Shown one piece after another: positions 18,565 through 28,511 of a stretch of 64,000 nt of DNA; position 1 is the first letter of the stretch; the number at the start of each line of letters is the position of its first letter. Source of the DNA: Rhizobium sp. BT04 (lineage in GTDB: Bacteria > Pseudomonadota > Alphaproteobacteria > Rhizobiales > Rhizobiaceae); assembly GCF_030053135.1 (NCBI RefSeq), contig NZ_CP125650.1, forward strand, positions 186,001 to 250,000. The letters are read 5' to 3'. The position numbers and the translations under genes are program-made. Under the pieces are notes generated by a model. It did not search any database, had not been told where the DNA came from, and saw only the letters and a program-made list of their open reading frames with translations.

Positions 18565-19020
18565 TTACGTCGCCTTGAGGTCCGTCAGCACCTTGTCAAA
18601 AGCATCCTTGACCGGCTTTGAGATTTCCTCCACCGCCCTGCTTGAGAGCACCCGGACTTCCTTGGCGTGCTGCAAACTTGTCTCAACGCGCTTGCGGAAA
18701 AAGGTCGACTGCTGTTCGAGGATCTGCGACGGCGAATTCGCGCCCAGCAAAGCTTGCAAATGTGAGAAGCTGGCCTCGGCGTCGGCCTGCAGTGCAGCGA
18801 TCGTCTTCCACCACAATTCGTTGCCGAATAGACTTGTCGTTTCGAGGATCGGAGGCAGCATTTTCTGTGTCGCTTCAGCGCCGGACGCAAGTTTCAAAAG
18901 AGCCTCTGTCACCTTCTTGTTCCCCTTTTCAACAGATGCGCCGAACTGATCTGGCACCTTGAGCGACGATGACCCCGGGTTTTCGATCGTTTCAAAGGAT
19001 CTTTCGGAAATCTTGGTCAT
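18565..19020 (-). CDS. phaP: Phasin, polyhydroxyalkanoate granule protein (copy 1)
   Basis: Phasins coat polyhydroxybutyrate granules and control their size. The 151-residue product contains the family pattern NPGSSSLKVPDQFGASVEKG followed by a helical region with NELWWKTIAALQADAEASF and ends with EISKPVKDAFDKVL. A near-identical copy lies at 63100-63555; the two differ at few positions (for example NKKVTEALLKLAS against NKQVTEALLKFAS). A sigma-54 promoter upstream suggests expression under the nif programme. Confidence 0.88.
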   Translation of the reverse strand: MTKISERSFETIENPGSSSLKVPDQFGASVEKGNKKVTEALLKLASGAEATQKMLPPILETTSLFGNELWWKTIAALQADAEASFSHLQALLGANSPSQILEQQSTFFRKRVETSLQHAKEVRVLSSRAVEEISKPVKDAFDKVLTDLKAT

Positions 19021-19203
19021 TGCATTTTCCTTCTCTTTGAGTTGGTTGCAAGCTGTGACATCGGGATTGACCCTTCCGCCGGCGGATGCATGGCCGCTTG
19101 GTAGAACGCGGATCCGATGACGAACGGTCAGGTGGCCTCCGTTCCGTTCGTTTCATGAACCGGCATCATGCAGACTGCTTTCTGCCGCTTGTAACCAGGG
19201 ATC

Positions 19204-19219
19204 AGCAAACACCATGCCA
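19204..19219 (-). promoter_or_regulatory. Sigma-54 promoter (-24/-12) of phasin copy 1
   Basis: On the reverse strand TGGCATGGTGTTTGCT has GG and GC elements with exact sigma-54 spacing, about 184 bases before the phasin start. No clear NifA site (TGT-N10-ACA) was found upstream, so the activator is uncertain. Confidence 0.75.
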
Positions 19220-19401
19220 ACTGCTCCGACGCGCCAAGAAGATGATTTTCTTTTATCAATGGGCGGGTTGAGGGCAGGTTGATGTGTATTTGACGGAGAG
19301 ACCGGCGAACAAAACGTTCCAATCACGACAAACCTGACAAAAGTGGCGGATGCCCGACATTTGCGAGAAATGTCGACGGTTGCGCTGGGGACAAGGGAAT
19401 T

Positions 19402-19894
19402 AGCATGTAATTCAACCGCGCTCAGGATCGTCCTGTGTCGGATCGTATTGAGCCTGCGGGGTGGAAAGTGGCTTTGCGGTCCTCGCCGCAAGTGCCTCCG
19501 TCAGCTGCGCACTGGTGCTTACCTTGACGGTCAGCTTGCGCGAGACATTGCGTGCAATTGCAGTGCCTTCTTTGCACCGGCCGCCATTGATTAGAACCGC
19601 CGCATCCGCGGATCAGGCATGGGACACGAACGGCACGATCTGTGGCGATCCAATCGCGGGGCATCTGCCTTGGCAACCGGATAAGTTCATCGCCGAGGGC
19701 GACGAGACAGCGATCGCCACTTCGCGCTTTTAAAAAAGTCCTATTGAAAGAAGCGACGAACTAGCCACCATCGCAGCGCTAACTTTGTGGATGGAATGCC
19801 ACACGAAGTAACTACGTTCGTTCGTTTGCGCAGACGACGAGCAGCAGGAGACAACAAACGATCTGAAGGTAACAGCGTTGACTTGTTCGCGAGA
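19402..19894. other. No recognisable gene between the phasin repeat and fdxB
   Basis: Only short frames occur. Bases near 19729-19741 form an A/T-rich stretch after the last frame. I recognise nothing here. Confidence 0.4.
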
Positions 19895-20212
19895 TCACGC
19901 AGTAACCTTGTCTGCCGCGACATGGGTCTGACAGTTCTTCGGGCAGACGCGCGCGCAGGCGCCGCAACCAATGCAGCGGCCGGCCTCATCGACAACCATG
20001 ATCATACGATTGAGCTCGCCATCGAAGTCTTCCTCCTCGTCGTCGCAGATGCCGAGGATTTCACCCGCTTCACCGACGCCATAGAGGTGCATGACTTCGC
20101 GAGAGCAGGCTTTGAAGCATCGGCCACAGCCGATGCAGGTTGTAGCATCGATGCAGGTCAGGTACTCCGGCACCCAGCTGGAGCCGTCGCGCGTGACGAA
20201 AGGGCCAGTCAT
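19895..20212 (-). CDS. fdxB: FdxB, nif-associated 2[4Fe-4S] ferredoxin III
   Basis: The 105-residue protein has two [4Fe-4S] motifs, CIGCGRCFKACSREV and CIGCGACARVCPKNC, separated by an insertion with acidic DDEEEDFDGE. That spacing is typical of the FdxB (ferredoxin III) proteins found with nif genes, which probably act in nitrogenase cofactor assembly or electron supply. Its start overlaps the stop of the preceding DUF683 gene, so it belongs to the nif operon. Confidence 0.92.
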   Translation of the reverse strand: MTGPFVTRDGSSWVPEYLTCIDATTCIGCGRCFKACSREVMHLYGVGEAGEILGICDDEEEDFDGELNRMIMVVDEAGRCIGCGACARVCPKNCQTHVAADKVTA

Positions 20213-20412
20213 CGTGAATTCTCCAATGCAGCGAGCTCTTCCTTCGCAGCGTTCAACTCGGCGAAGGCGTCGAACGTCTCTCCTGCAATGGTCTTGATTC
20301 TAGCCCAATTAATCGGAAGGTCCTCGGCAAGATCGTGCAACTCCATCTTCGCAGCGGCGGCGCGGGACTGCAGCTTGCGGACCTTCTTCAGCTGCTCCAC
20401 AATGTCTGACAT
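20209..20412 (-). CDS. Small nif-associated coiled-coil protein (DUF683 type)
   Basis: This 67-residue, mostly helical protein (MSDIVEQLKKVRKLQSRAAA and on, ending AKEELAALENSR) matches the small DUF683-type family that sits between the NifX-associated gene and fdxB in many nif operons. Its biochemical role is not established. It overlaps fdxB by 4 bases. Confidence 0.82.
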   Translation of the reverse strand: MSDIVEQLKKVRKLQSRAAAAKMELHDLAEDLPINWARIKTIAGETFDAFAELNAAKEELAALENSR

Positions 20413-20436
20413 GATCTCTTTCCTCGAAAATTGATT

Positions 20437-20925
20437 TCATGATGCCCGCGCCACGTCGGGATAGGTTTCGATAACTTCAATAGCGTCATCGACCATTTTC
20501 GTGCCGGTCTCGGCGAGCTTGCCTAGCGTCTCAAAGCCGAACCGGTGGACATCGCGCAGGGTCTTCGACAGAACGACCAACCGTCCAGTCGTGAAAAGCA
20601 AGCGGCCGAAGCCCTCATGGCCGATCGTCATGATCGGCGATGCCAACAGGCCTGTGCACTCTTCGATCACAAGCCCCACGCAACTGTAAAAATTCTGTAG
20701 CCTCCACAGCACATCAGGATCCGGATCGCCTATGATCGGGATCTTACGGCGCTGCTCCTTGGTGAGGATGAAGTCGGCCAGCAGGTCAGCGTCCGATTTG
20801 CCTTCCCACGCCCCATGGGCATCCTGAGCGCGGATGAGCCTTATCAGGCATCTGAGAAAAGGGGTGGCGAGATCCCCATCTTCGTTGACAGCAGGGCCAT
20901 TCGTACTTCCTGTCAATGTACCCAT
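20437..20925 (-). CDS. NifX-associated nitrogen fixation protein (DUF269), copy 1
   Basis: The 162-residue product has the conserved DUF269 features ATPFLRCLIRLIRAQDAHG, EGFGRLLFTTGRLVVLSKTL and RDVHRFGFETLGKLA. DUF269 proteins are found almost only in nif clusters after nifX; their function is unresolved. It lies 3 bases after the truncated nifE-nifX fusion. A divergent full-length paralogue is at 57276-57761. Confidence 0.9.
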   Translation of the reverse strand: MGTLTGSTNGPAVNEDGDLATPFLRCLIRLIRAQDAHGAWEGKSDADLLADFILTKEQRRKIPIIGDPDPDVLWRLQNFYSCVGLVIEECTGLLASPIMTIGHEGFGRLLFTTGRLVVLSKTLRDVHRFGFETLGKLAETGTKMVDDAIEVIETYPDVARAS

Positions 20926-20928
20926 TTC

Positions 20929-21273
20929 TTAGTCCTCCTCATCGAAAGGCTTCTTTTCAATGGCGCCTGCTTCGGTCAGCGCCGTGAAGCTCGTGCGCCA
21001 GAGCGTTGGACCTGAGGAAGCCGATCCGCGATTGTCCCAGGAATTGCCCTCACAGCCGAGAGGCCCATGGATCAGGTGCGCGACGTCGGTGATCGGCTGC
21101 AGCACGATCTTGGCGCCATCGAAAGCGCATCCGCCGGCTGCCGCCCCGGGGATCAGCGGCTTCGAACAGCCGTTTTTGCGCGCCTTGGAATCCTTGCTGC
21201 GGTTCTTCTCGCAGGCAGGCTCGTCGAAGACATCCTGGACTTTAGCATTGAGCAAGGGCATTGCGGTCTCCAA
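20929..21273 (-). pseudogene. nifE: Truncated nifE fused to the tail of nifX
   Basis: The first 100 or so codons encode the NifE N-terminus, with KNGCSKPLIPGAAAGGCAFD and HLIHGPLGCEGNSWDNRGSA (cluster-binding cysteines). The frame then changes to EAGAIEKKPFDEED, which resembles the acidic end of NifX. The simplest reading is one in-frame deletion that removed most of nifE, all of nifN and most of nifX, leaving a 114-residue fusion. It cannot act as the FeMo-cofactor scaffold, so intact nifE and nifN must exist elsewhere. Confidence 0.85.
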
Positions 21274-21284
21274 GTTCAGATGAA

Positions 21285-21312
21285 GGCGGCCGGCCTCACA
21301 AGGCCGACCGCC
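21285..21312 (-). other. Hairpin after nifK
   Basis: A 12-bp stem with one mismatch and a CACA loop (GGCGGCCGGCCT against AGGCCGACCGCC) lies 7 bases downstream of the nifK stop. No T-run follows, so it looks like an RNA-stabilising or processing hairpin rather than a terminator. Confidence 0.65.
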
Positions 21313-21319
21313 GCCGCTC

Positions 21320-22861
21320 CTAGCGGGTCAGGTCGTAAGAATAGTCCGTCACACCCGGCTCGCTCGTCTCGCGATCGAGCTTGTCGAAGATCTTGTCGAG
21401 GATCGTCGTCAGGACGCGCAGGCCGCCTTGGTAGCCCATGAGCGGGAAACGGTGGTGATGGTGCCGGTCGAATATCGGAAAGGTCAGCCGGATCAATGGG
21501 GTGCCGGTGTCGCGCTCGAGATACTTGCCATAGGAATTGCCGATCATAAGATCAACCGGCTCGGTAAAGAGCAGCGAGCGCAACGCCCACAGGTCCTTGC
21601 CCGCCCAGACCTGGGCATCCTTGCCGAAGGGCGAGGATGCGAGCAACGCCTTCATCTCGGCTTCCCAGGCCGACGTGCCGTTGGTAGCAAGGCAGTGGGT
21701 CGGCTCACCGCCGGTTTCCAAGACGAACCGGGCAACGGCGTAGACGAAGTCAGGATCGCCGTAGATCGCGTATTTCTTCCCGTGCAGCCAGGCTTGGCTA
21801 TCTGCCATAGCGTCGACGAGACGGCCGCGTTCCAGGCCGATTGCCGGAGGAATTTCCTTGCCGGTAATCTCCGAGACCTTCATCAGGAATTCGTCGGTCG
21901 CCTGAACACCCAGCGGATAATGGAACGAAGCCGTAACCTGACCGACCTCCTTGCAATATTCCAGCGTTTTGCGCGTGTTATAGTGCTGCAGCGACAGGGT
22001 CGCTTCGGCATTCAACGCCGTTTTCAAGTCCTCGATCTTCGTGCCGCCGTCATACATGCGGTACGTACCGTCAGACGGCGTGTCGAACTGGTCGGAGGCA
22101 TCCTGGATGAAGATGTAGGATACGCCCATCATGTCGAGCAGGCGCTTCAGTTCGCGGTTGTTGCCGACGCAGAAGCCGTCGAAGCCGGGAATGATGTTGA
22201 TGGCTTGAGCAACCTCCTTCCGCTCGTTGCCTTTCCAGAAGTTCTCCAGAATGCCCTTGATCATGCCGTCATAGCCATCGACGTGGCTGCCGACGAAGGC
22301 AGGCGTGTGGGCGAAAGGAACATCGAAGTCGTGCGGGACCGACCCTTCGTTCTTTGCGTTTTCGATGAAGCCGTGGAGGTCGTCTCCAATGACTTCGGCC
22401 ATGCAGGTGGTCGAGACGGCGATCATCTTCGGATCGTAGAGCTTGTATGTATTGGCGAGCCCGTCGACCATGTTCTTCAACCCGCCGAACACTGCCGCGT
22501 CCTCCGTCATCGAGGACGAGACCGCCGATGAAGGCTCCTTGAAGTGACGCGACAGATGCGAACGGTAATAAGCGACGCAGCCCTGGCTGCCATGGACGAA
22601 GGACATCGTTTGCTCAAAGCCTGCGGCTGCGAAGACGGCACCGAGCGGCTGGCAGGCTTTGGCCGGGTTCACGACCAGGGCTTCGCGGCCCAGGTTCTTT
22701 TCGCGATACTCCCAGGTCTTCGTGAAGTCGTTTTGATCGGCAACGACCTGATCCGGGTGGGGGCATTCGAAATTGGCTTTCTTCTCGGCGAGCATCTGCC
22801 TGTATTCCGGCTCGCGGAACAGGGGAGCATGGTCGAGAACTTTTTCCGCCGACTGCGGCAT
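21320..22861 (-). CDS. nifK: NifK, nitrogenase MoFe protein beta subunit
   Basis: NifK forms the alpha2-beta2 MoFe protein with NifD and shares the P-cluster. The 513-residue product has the P-cluster cysteine regions [39 protein letters not shown] and [12 protein letters not shown]. Length is typical. The start at 22861 ([15 protein letters not shown]) matches the family; the frame runs on upstream without support. It follows nifD across a 123-base gap containing a strong hairpin. Confidence 0.97.
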   Translation of the reverse strand: MPQSAEKVLDHAPLFREPEYRQMLAEKKANFECPHPDQVVADQNDFTKTWEYREKNLGREALVVNPAKACQPLGAVFAAAGFEQTMSFVHGSQGCVAYYRSHLSRHFKEPSSAVSSSMTEDAAVFGGLKNMVDGLANTYKLYDPKMIAVSTTCMAEVIGDDLHGFIENAKNEGSVPHDFDVPFAHTPAFVGSHVDGYDGMIKGILENFWKGNERKEVAQAINIIPGFDGFCVGNNRELKRLLDMMGVSYIFIQDASDQFDTPSDGTYRMYDGGTKIEDLKTALNAEATLSLQHYNTRKTLEYCKEVGQVTASFHYPLGVQATDEFLMKVSEITGKEIPPAIGLERGRLVDAMADSQAWLHGKKYAIYGDPDFVYAVARFVLETGGEPTHCLATNGTSAWEAEMKALLASSPFGKDAQVWAGKDLWALRSLLFTEPVDLMIGNSYGKYLERDTGTPLIRLTFPIFDRHHHHRFPLMGYQGGLRVLTTILDKIFDKLDRETSEPGVTDYSYDLTR

Positions 22862-22947
22862 AGTAAGCACCTTTCTTTTCATCGCGCCGCACCGGTGGCG
22901 GCAATGGGATGTCATCTGTCACGAGTGCGGATCAAGTCCGATAGGAA

Positions 22948-22984
22948 GAGCCTGGCCTGCCCCTTCCCAAGACAGGCCAGGCTC
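22948..22984 (-). other. Hairpin immediately after nifD
   Basis: GAGCCTGGCCTG and CAGGCCAGGCTC form a perfect 12-bp stem with a 13-base loop, directly abutting the nifD stop codon. No T-run follows it on the transcribed strand. Confidence 0.7.
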
Positions 22985-24487
22985 TCATTCGGCCGCAACC
23001 GCCTCAGCTGGCGCGGCCTCTTTTTTCCAGGGGACGTCGTAGAGATCCCACACCGGATTATTGATGGCCAGATCCATGTCGCGGGCGAATATGGCGAAGC
23101 CGTCATAGCCGTGATACGGGCCGGAATAATCCCAGGAGTGCATCTGGCGGAAGGGGATGCCCATCTTCTGCACCGGATACTTCTCTTTAATGCCGGACCC
23201 AACAAGGTCGGGGCGGATGCCTTCGATGAACTTTTCCAGCTCGTAACCGGTCACGTCGTCATAGATCAGCGTACCCTTGTTCACATAATGGCCGGTGCGC
23301 TGATAGTCGTCGTTGTGGGCGAACTCGTAGCCGGTGCCGACGATCCGCATGCCGAGGTCCTCATAGGCCGTGATGACGTGGCGAGGACGCAGGCCGCCGA
23401 CATAGAGCATCACCGTCTTGCCTTCGAGGCGCGGCCGGTACTTGTCGACGACAGCATCGACCAGGGGCCGGTACTTGGTGATGACAGCCTCGGTCTTGTC
23501 GACGATTTCCGGACCGAAGTGCTTGGCTATTTCGCGCAGGGAGGTTTCGATCTGGGACGGACCAAAGAAATTGTATTCCATCCACGGGATGCCGTATTTT
23601 TCCTCCATGTGCCGACAGATGTAGTTCATCGAGCGGTAGCAGTGGATGAGGTTCAGCTTGGCCTTTGGCGCGCGCTCGACCTCAGCGAGCGTGGCATCAC
23701 CCGACCAGTTGCCGACCACGCGCAGCCCCACCTCCTCCAATAGAATGCGCGTAGCCCACGCGTCGCCACCGATATTGTAGTCGCCGACGACGTTGACATC
23801 GTAAGGGCCGGTCTCAAACTCGACTTCGTTCTTGTCGAAAACCCAGTCACGGATGGCGTCGTTGGCGATGTGGTGGCCGAGCGATTGCGAGACGCCGCGG
23901 AAGCCCTCGCAGCGTACCGGCACGATCGTCTTTTCGTGCTCCTTGGCCTTCTTGCGCGACACCGCCTCAATGTCGTCGCCAATCAGCCCGATCGGGCATT
24001 CCGACTGCACGCTGATGCCGTTGTTGAGGGGGAAAAGCTCCTCGATCTCGTCGATGACCTGTTCAAGCTTCTTGTCGCCGCCGAACACGATGTCCTTTTC
24101 CTGGAAGTCTGAGGTGAACTGCAGCGTCACGAACGTGTCGATGCCCGTCAGGCCGACGTAGTAGTTGCGGCGTTGCGACCAGGAATAATGACCGCAACCG
24201 ACCGGCCCGTGCGAGATGTGGACCATGTCCTTGACCGGCCCCCATACCACGCCTTTGGAACCGGCATAGGCGCAGCCGCGGATCGTCATCACGCCCGGAA
24301 TGGACTTGATGTTCGATTTGACGTCGCATTCGGAAAGGGCCTTCGGCTCATCGCCAGGCTCGTCGCCGCTCGTTGCGACGCTGAGGTGCTTCTTGCGGCG
24401 CTTCGCCGCCTTGTCTGGATATTGCGCTAATACTTCCGCAATGAGCTGTTCATGCAAAACGCTGTCATTCTCGTAATCAAGGCTCAT
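22985..24487 (-). CDS. nifD: NifD, nitrogenase MoFe protein alpha subunit
   Basis: NifD carries the FeMo-cofactor and half of the P-cluster ligands. The 500-residue product shows P-cluster cysteines in [25 protein letters not shown] and [12 protein letters not shown]. The cofactor His lies in [18 protein letters not shown]. The ATG at 24487 ([10 protein letters not shown]) follows the ribosome site GAAAGGGGG. It is second in nifHDK. Confidence 0.97.
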   Translation of the reverse strand: MSLDYENDSVLHEQLIAEVLAQYPDKAAKRRKKHLSVATSGDEPGDEPKALSECDVKSNIKSIPGVMTIRGCAYAGSKGVVWGPVKDMVHISHGPVGCGHYSWSQRRNYYVGLTGIDTFVTLQFTSDFQEKDIVFGGDKKLEQVIDEIEELFPLNNGISVQSECPIGLIGDDIEAVSRKKAKEHEKTIVPVRCEGFRGVSQSLGHHIANDAIRDWVFDKNEVEFETGPYDVNVVGDYNIGGDAWATRILLEEVGLRVVGNWSGDATLAEVERAPKAKLNLIHCYRSMNYICRHMEEKYGIPWMEYNFFGPSQIETSLREIAKHFGPEIVDKTEAVITKYRPLVDAVVDKYRPRLEGKTVMLYVGGLRPRHVITAYEDLGMRIVGTGYEFAHNDDYQRTGHYVNKGTLIYDDVTGYELEKFIEGIRPDLVGSGIKEKYPVQKMGIPFRQMHSWDYSGPYHGYDGFAIFARDMDLAINNPVWDLYDVPWKKEAAPAEAVAAE

Positions 24488-24548
24488 GGGCCCCTGCCCC
24501 CTTTCAAGGTTCGGGTTAGGTCGTCGTCGCCGAAGCGGCTTTCTTGGA

Positions 24549-24580
24549 AGGACGCGCTGGCGCAAGGGCCAGCGCGTCCT
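24549..24580 (-). other. Hairpin after nifH
   Basis: AGGACGCGCTGG and CCAGCGCGTCCT form a perfect 12-bp stem with an 8-base loop, 14 bases downstream of the nifH stop. There is no T-run, which suggests 3' protection of a nifH transcript rather than full termination. Confidence 0.7.
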
Positions 24581-24594
24581 GTCGACAGCGGCAG

Positions 24595-25710
<1,116 letters not shown>

Positions 25711-25739
25711 TCACTTGCAACTGGGCTAGAAGCAAATCC

Positions 25740-26740
25740 TGCTCAATCTGGGTCATATCCAGCGGCCTTAAGGTAGTTTGCGCATTCTGCCGCAGTGAAG
25801 CGAGGTATCAAGGCCCCGACCGCATCCCATAGAGCATCGATCTTTCGCTCGGCTCGGCCTCGCAACATGGCTTTCAGCTTCGAGAATGCGTTCTCGATTG
25901 GATTGAAGTCCGGACTATAGGGCGGCAGGAACATGAGCTTGGCGCCGGCACGTTCGATGGCATCGCGGACACCGGCTATCTTGTGTGCAGGCAGGTTATC
26001 CATAATGACGACGTCGCCGATCTCCAGGGGCGGCACCAGCACCTGTTCGACATACGCAAGGAAGACGTTGCCGTTCATCGCGCCATCGTAGACGAATGGG
26101 GCGGTCATTCCGCTGAGGCGCAACGCACCGGTGAAAGTCGTTGTTTTCCAATGGCCGTGCGGCACGCCGGCACGGCAAACGCTCACCTCGCAATGGACGT
26201 CCGCGCAGACGTGACATCTTGGTCGAGAGGCCGGTTTCGTCGATGAAGATCAGTTTCTCCGGATCGAGGTCCAATTGACCATCGAACCAGGCGCGCCGGC
26301 GCTTCAGGACGTCCGGTCGGTCCTGCTCCAGTGCGTGTGCGGTCTTTTTTTAAAGGTCCACCCACGGCCTCGAAGCCAGGCGCCAAGTGCGCTGCGGCTG
26401 ATCTTCACCTGCCGCTCGACGGACAAGCGCTCAACCATCTCATCGAGCGTCACATCCCTACGCTCGTTGATCAACGCGACAACGAATTCCTCGTGTGCAT
26501 CCACTGCCGAAGGTCGTCTCCAGCTCTGTGGCAGAGCAGTTAACTCACCCTCTTTCGCTCTTCAATCCAGCGGATCGCCGTCGAAATCCCAACTCCGAAA
26601 CGAGCCGCAGCCTGTCGAGCCGACATGCCCGCCGCAGACGCTTTCAAAACCCGTATTAGGAGATCATCGCTCAGGGCCTGTCCCATCATCCACCTCTCCG
26701 CTGTGGATGTTGAATCAGCTTCGGTCGCTCTCGTCACCTC
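25740..26740 (-). mobile_element. IS630-family insertion sequence, frameshifted transposase
   Basis: Three reverse-strand frames together make one IS630 transposase. An N-terminal helix-turn-helix piece (LSDDLLIRVLKASAAGMSAR) comes first, then EMVERLSVERQVKISRSALG. The DDE core follows, with [24 protein letters not shown] and [12 protein letters not shown]. Frame breaks near 26190-26300 and 26510-26560 mean it is probably inactive unless frameshifting joins the parts. The ends are approximate. It sits upstream of the nifH regulatory region, beginning about 60 bases from the NifA site. Confidence 0.8.
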
Positions 26741-26984
26741 ACAATCGATTCATCAATCGCAGGACATGTCTAGGTCGACCGCGCGCCAGCGCGACCGCGA
26801 CCATCAGCAGGACAAAGAGCTTTGAAAACAGGAGACAATCGCACATCCCTGTAGCCAAGAGAGAAATGGCGTATCGCACGGGAGACGCTGCGAGCGCCCA
26901 GTGATAGAGCTTCGCCTTGTGGCTGAACAAGCCAACTTCGATCGCGCAGGCCCGCCGCGCCCGACAGCTGGCCAAAAACAGCGC

Positions 26985-27375
26985 CAGGAGCTACGACTGG
27001 GGCCACGCACGTGAGTATGTCGAGGGCATGTCGCGCATGCTGCAGCAGGACAAACCGGATGGCCACGTCTTGGCGACCGGCGAGACGACGAGTGTCGGCC
27101 AATTTCTCGAGCGGGCTTTTGCCGACTTGAACATTACTTTGGAATGGAAGGCGTCCGGCGTCGACTGGCTACGACTCCGCGTCCGGTGCCTGCCTTGTTG
27201 AAGTCGATCCTCGATACCTCCGCCCGACGGAAGTTGATCTTCTGCCGGTGATCCGACCAAGGCCCGCCAGAAGCTGGGCTGGCAACACAAGGCCCCGGTT
27301 CAGGAGCTCGTCGCCGAGATGGTGCGCGAGGATGTCAAGCACTGGAAGGCCCTGAACAGCCGGGAAGAGCTCTGA
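26985..27375 (+). pseudogene. noeL: Scar of GDP-mannose 4,6-dehydratase (noeL/gmd), C-terminal part
   Basis: Forward-strand pieces match the C-terminal third of GDP-mannose dehydratase. They are YDWGHAREYVEGMSRMLQQD, HVLATGETTSVGQFLERAFA and LEWKASGVD, then in other frames VEVDPRYLRPTEVDLLPV, DPTKARQKLGWQHKA and ELVAEMVREDVKHW. At least two frame changes and the missing N-terminus make it dead. The last frame ends SREEL then TGA at 27373-27375, immediately followed by a nolK-like start. The enzyme would make the GDP-fucose precursor used by NodZ. Confidence 0.75.
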
Positions 27376-27455
27376 GTGTACGACTTGTCCAACAAGAAGA
27401 TCTGGGTTGTCGGCCATCGCAGTATGGTCGGCAGTGCGCTTGTGCGCAGGCTCCG
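27376..27455 (+). pseudogene. nolK: Scar of GDP-fucose synthase (nolK) start
   Basis: From a GTG at 27376 the frame reads VYDLSNKKIWVVGHRSMVGS then ALVRRL, the Rossmann start of NolK/GDP-4-keto-6-deoxymannose epimerase-reductase. The similarity stops after about 26 codons. It directly follows the noeL scar, so an old noeL-nolK operon stood here. Confidence 0.7.
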
Positions 27456-27539
27456 ATGCCGTGCTCTGCGGCAGTGGCGTCAGTTAGCGGGTCGAACGAG
27501 GAGCGCGGATCGTGAACCCGCGAGCGCGCAAAAATACGG

Positions 27540-27789
27540 CATTAGCCGATGATGTTCATACTTCCACCAGGTGCCCGGATTGCGGTACCGAGGCTTCGGG
27601 GCATATGTTCCTGATGGTCCTGCTTGTCTCGAATATCTCACGCTTGACGTCTAAGCGTTCGCAGATCGAAAGGTGCGGGATGTGTCATCGTGTGGGTCGG
27701 TCCGTCATCGAGGGTTAAATAGACGCACCGATCACTGGGCCGCCACCGTCTCTTCGGATAACTTCAGCTATGGGACCATGCTCTTTCAT
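27540..27789 (-). pseudogene. nodB: Decayed nodB remnant directly after nodA
   Basis: The nodA stop overlaps an ATG as in a normal nodA-nodB junction (ATGA). The sequence after it matches nodB in pieces: VYLTLDDGP then, after an internal deletion, HTMTHP, and then nucleotide-level similarity through the region encoding QILETNRAIKMASPQAV in the intact nodB. Stops and frame changes are present. This is the mirror image of the nodA scar upstream of the intact nodB. Confidence 0.75.
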
Positions 27790-28373
27790 AGCTCAGGGCC
27801 ATTCCGCTCGATCAAGGTCCCCGATGGCCAATCACTCATTGAGCATCCTATTGGGAATACTACCAAAATTACGTTTTCACAGCGCGTCGGCGGGAGGTTG
27901 AGATAAACATCGGCAAGGGTGGATCGCACGCGTACCCCTTCCAAAACCGTCGCAAGACCATTTCGGCAGAGCCTGAGAACAAGGTTGCGCAACGCCTGCC
28001 GAACACCGCCGAACGCAAACCGAACGCCAAGTTGCTGCAGCACTGGGTAAACAATGCGCATCGAATTAATGCCGTACCCCTCAAGATCTGGACGCACGCC
28101 CCACAATCCAAGCTCGCATACGAGTAGATCGACCTCGCCAACCCGAACGAAACGACGCAACAACCCCATGTGAGCGGCCACACCGTGCGCATCATAGCCT
28201 ATTACGCGAAGCTCGGGCCTAGCTCCTGACCAACTACGAGCACCTTCGAATGGAAGGGCGTTGTAAGCTCCAGTTGGCCCATAGGTCTTCCGAAAGAAAT
28301 CTGCGAGCTCCGTGTGGTCAGAGAGCTCCAACTCGTTTTCCCAGCACACTTTCCACCGCACCTGAGGGCTCAT
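27786..28373 (-). CDS. nodA: NodA, Nod factor N-acyltransferase
   Basis: NodA transfers a fatty acid from acyl carrier protein to the free amine made by NodB, and its specificity helps determine host range. The 195-residue product has the family's [50 protein letters not shown] and the C-terminal [14 protein letters not shown]. The start at 28373 ([14 protein letters not shown]) fits the family; the frame runs on to 28418 without support. It lies 91 bases from its own nod box and about 27 kb from nodBC. Confidence 0.96.
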   Translation of the reverse strand: MSPQVRWKVCWENELELSDHTELADFFRKTYGPTGAYNALPFEGARSWSGARPELRVIGYDAHGVAAHMGLLRRFVRVGEVDLLVCELGLWGVRPDLEGYGINSMRIVYPVLQQLGVRFAFGGVRQALRNLVLRLCRNGLATVLEGVRVRSTLADVYLNLPPTRCENVILVVFPIGCSMSDWPSGTLIERNGPEL

Positions 28374-28464
28374 ACCTAAACCTCCACTTAATACTCTGTC
28401 CAGGCGTCGACAGAGCAACTACTTGATACGCACTCGTTGGGGCGCTTCTAATGGCACTGGTATA

Positions 28465-28511
28465 AGCTGGTGAAATCATTTGTTTGGATGGAACTCATCC
28501 GTCCAATGGAT
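28465..28511 (-). promoter_or_regulatory. nod box for nodA
   Basis: Reverse strand begins ATCCATTGGACGGATG and contains ATCCAAACAAATGATTTCAC, a slightly diverged nod box core. It ends 91 bases before the nodA start and points toward it. Confidence 0.85.

Larger units (their letters stand above)
18562..19401. repeat. Inverted repeat arm A carrying phasin gene and promoter
   Basis: About 840 bp is repeated in opposite orientation at 62713-63558 with few differences. Similarity begins at the end of the phasin gene and ends near the run whose reverse strand reads AATTCCCTTGTCCCC. The two arms enclose about 43 kb with nif, nod and the accessory clusters. A palindrome, CGACATTT-n5-AAATGTCG at 19355-19375, keeps its stem in both arms while the loop differs. 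Confidence 0.85.

Noticed and set aside
19355..19375. NifA site in the palindrome upstream of phasin
   Set aside because: The spacing is not TGT-N10-ACA; it is CGACATTT-n5-AAATGTCG, so NifA binding is not supported.
21428..23743. Long forward frames (367 and 399 codons) opposite nifK and nifD
   Set aside because: Antisense shadows of nifK and nifD, with no family features.
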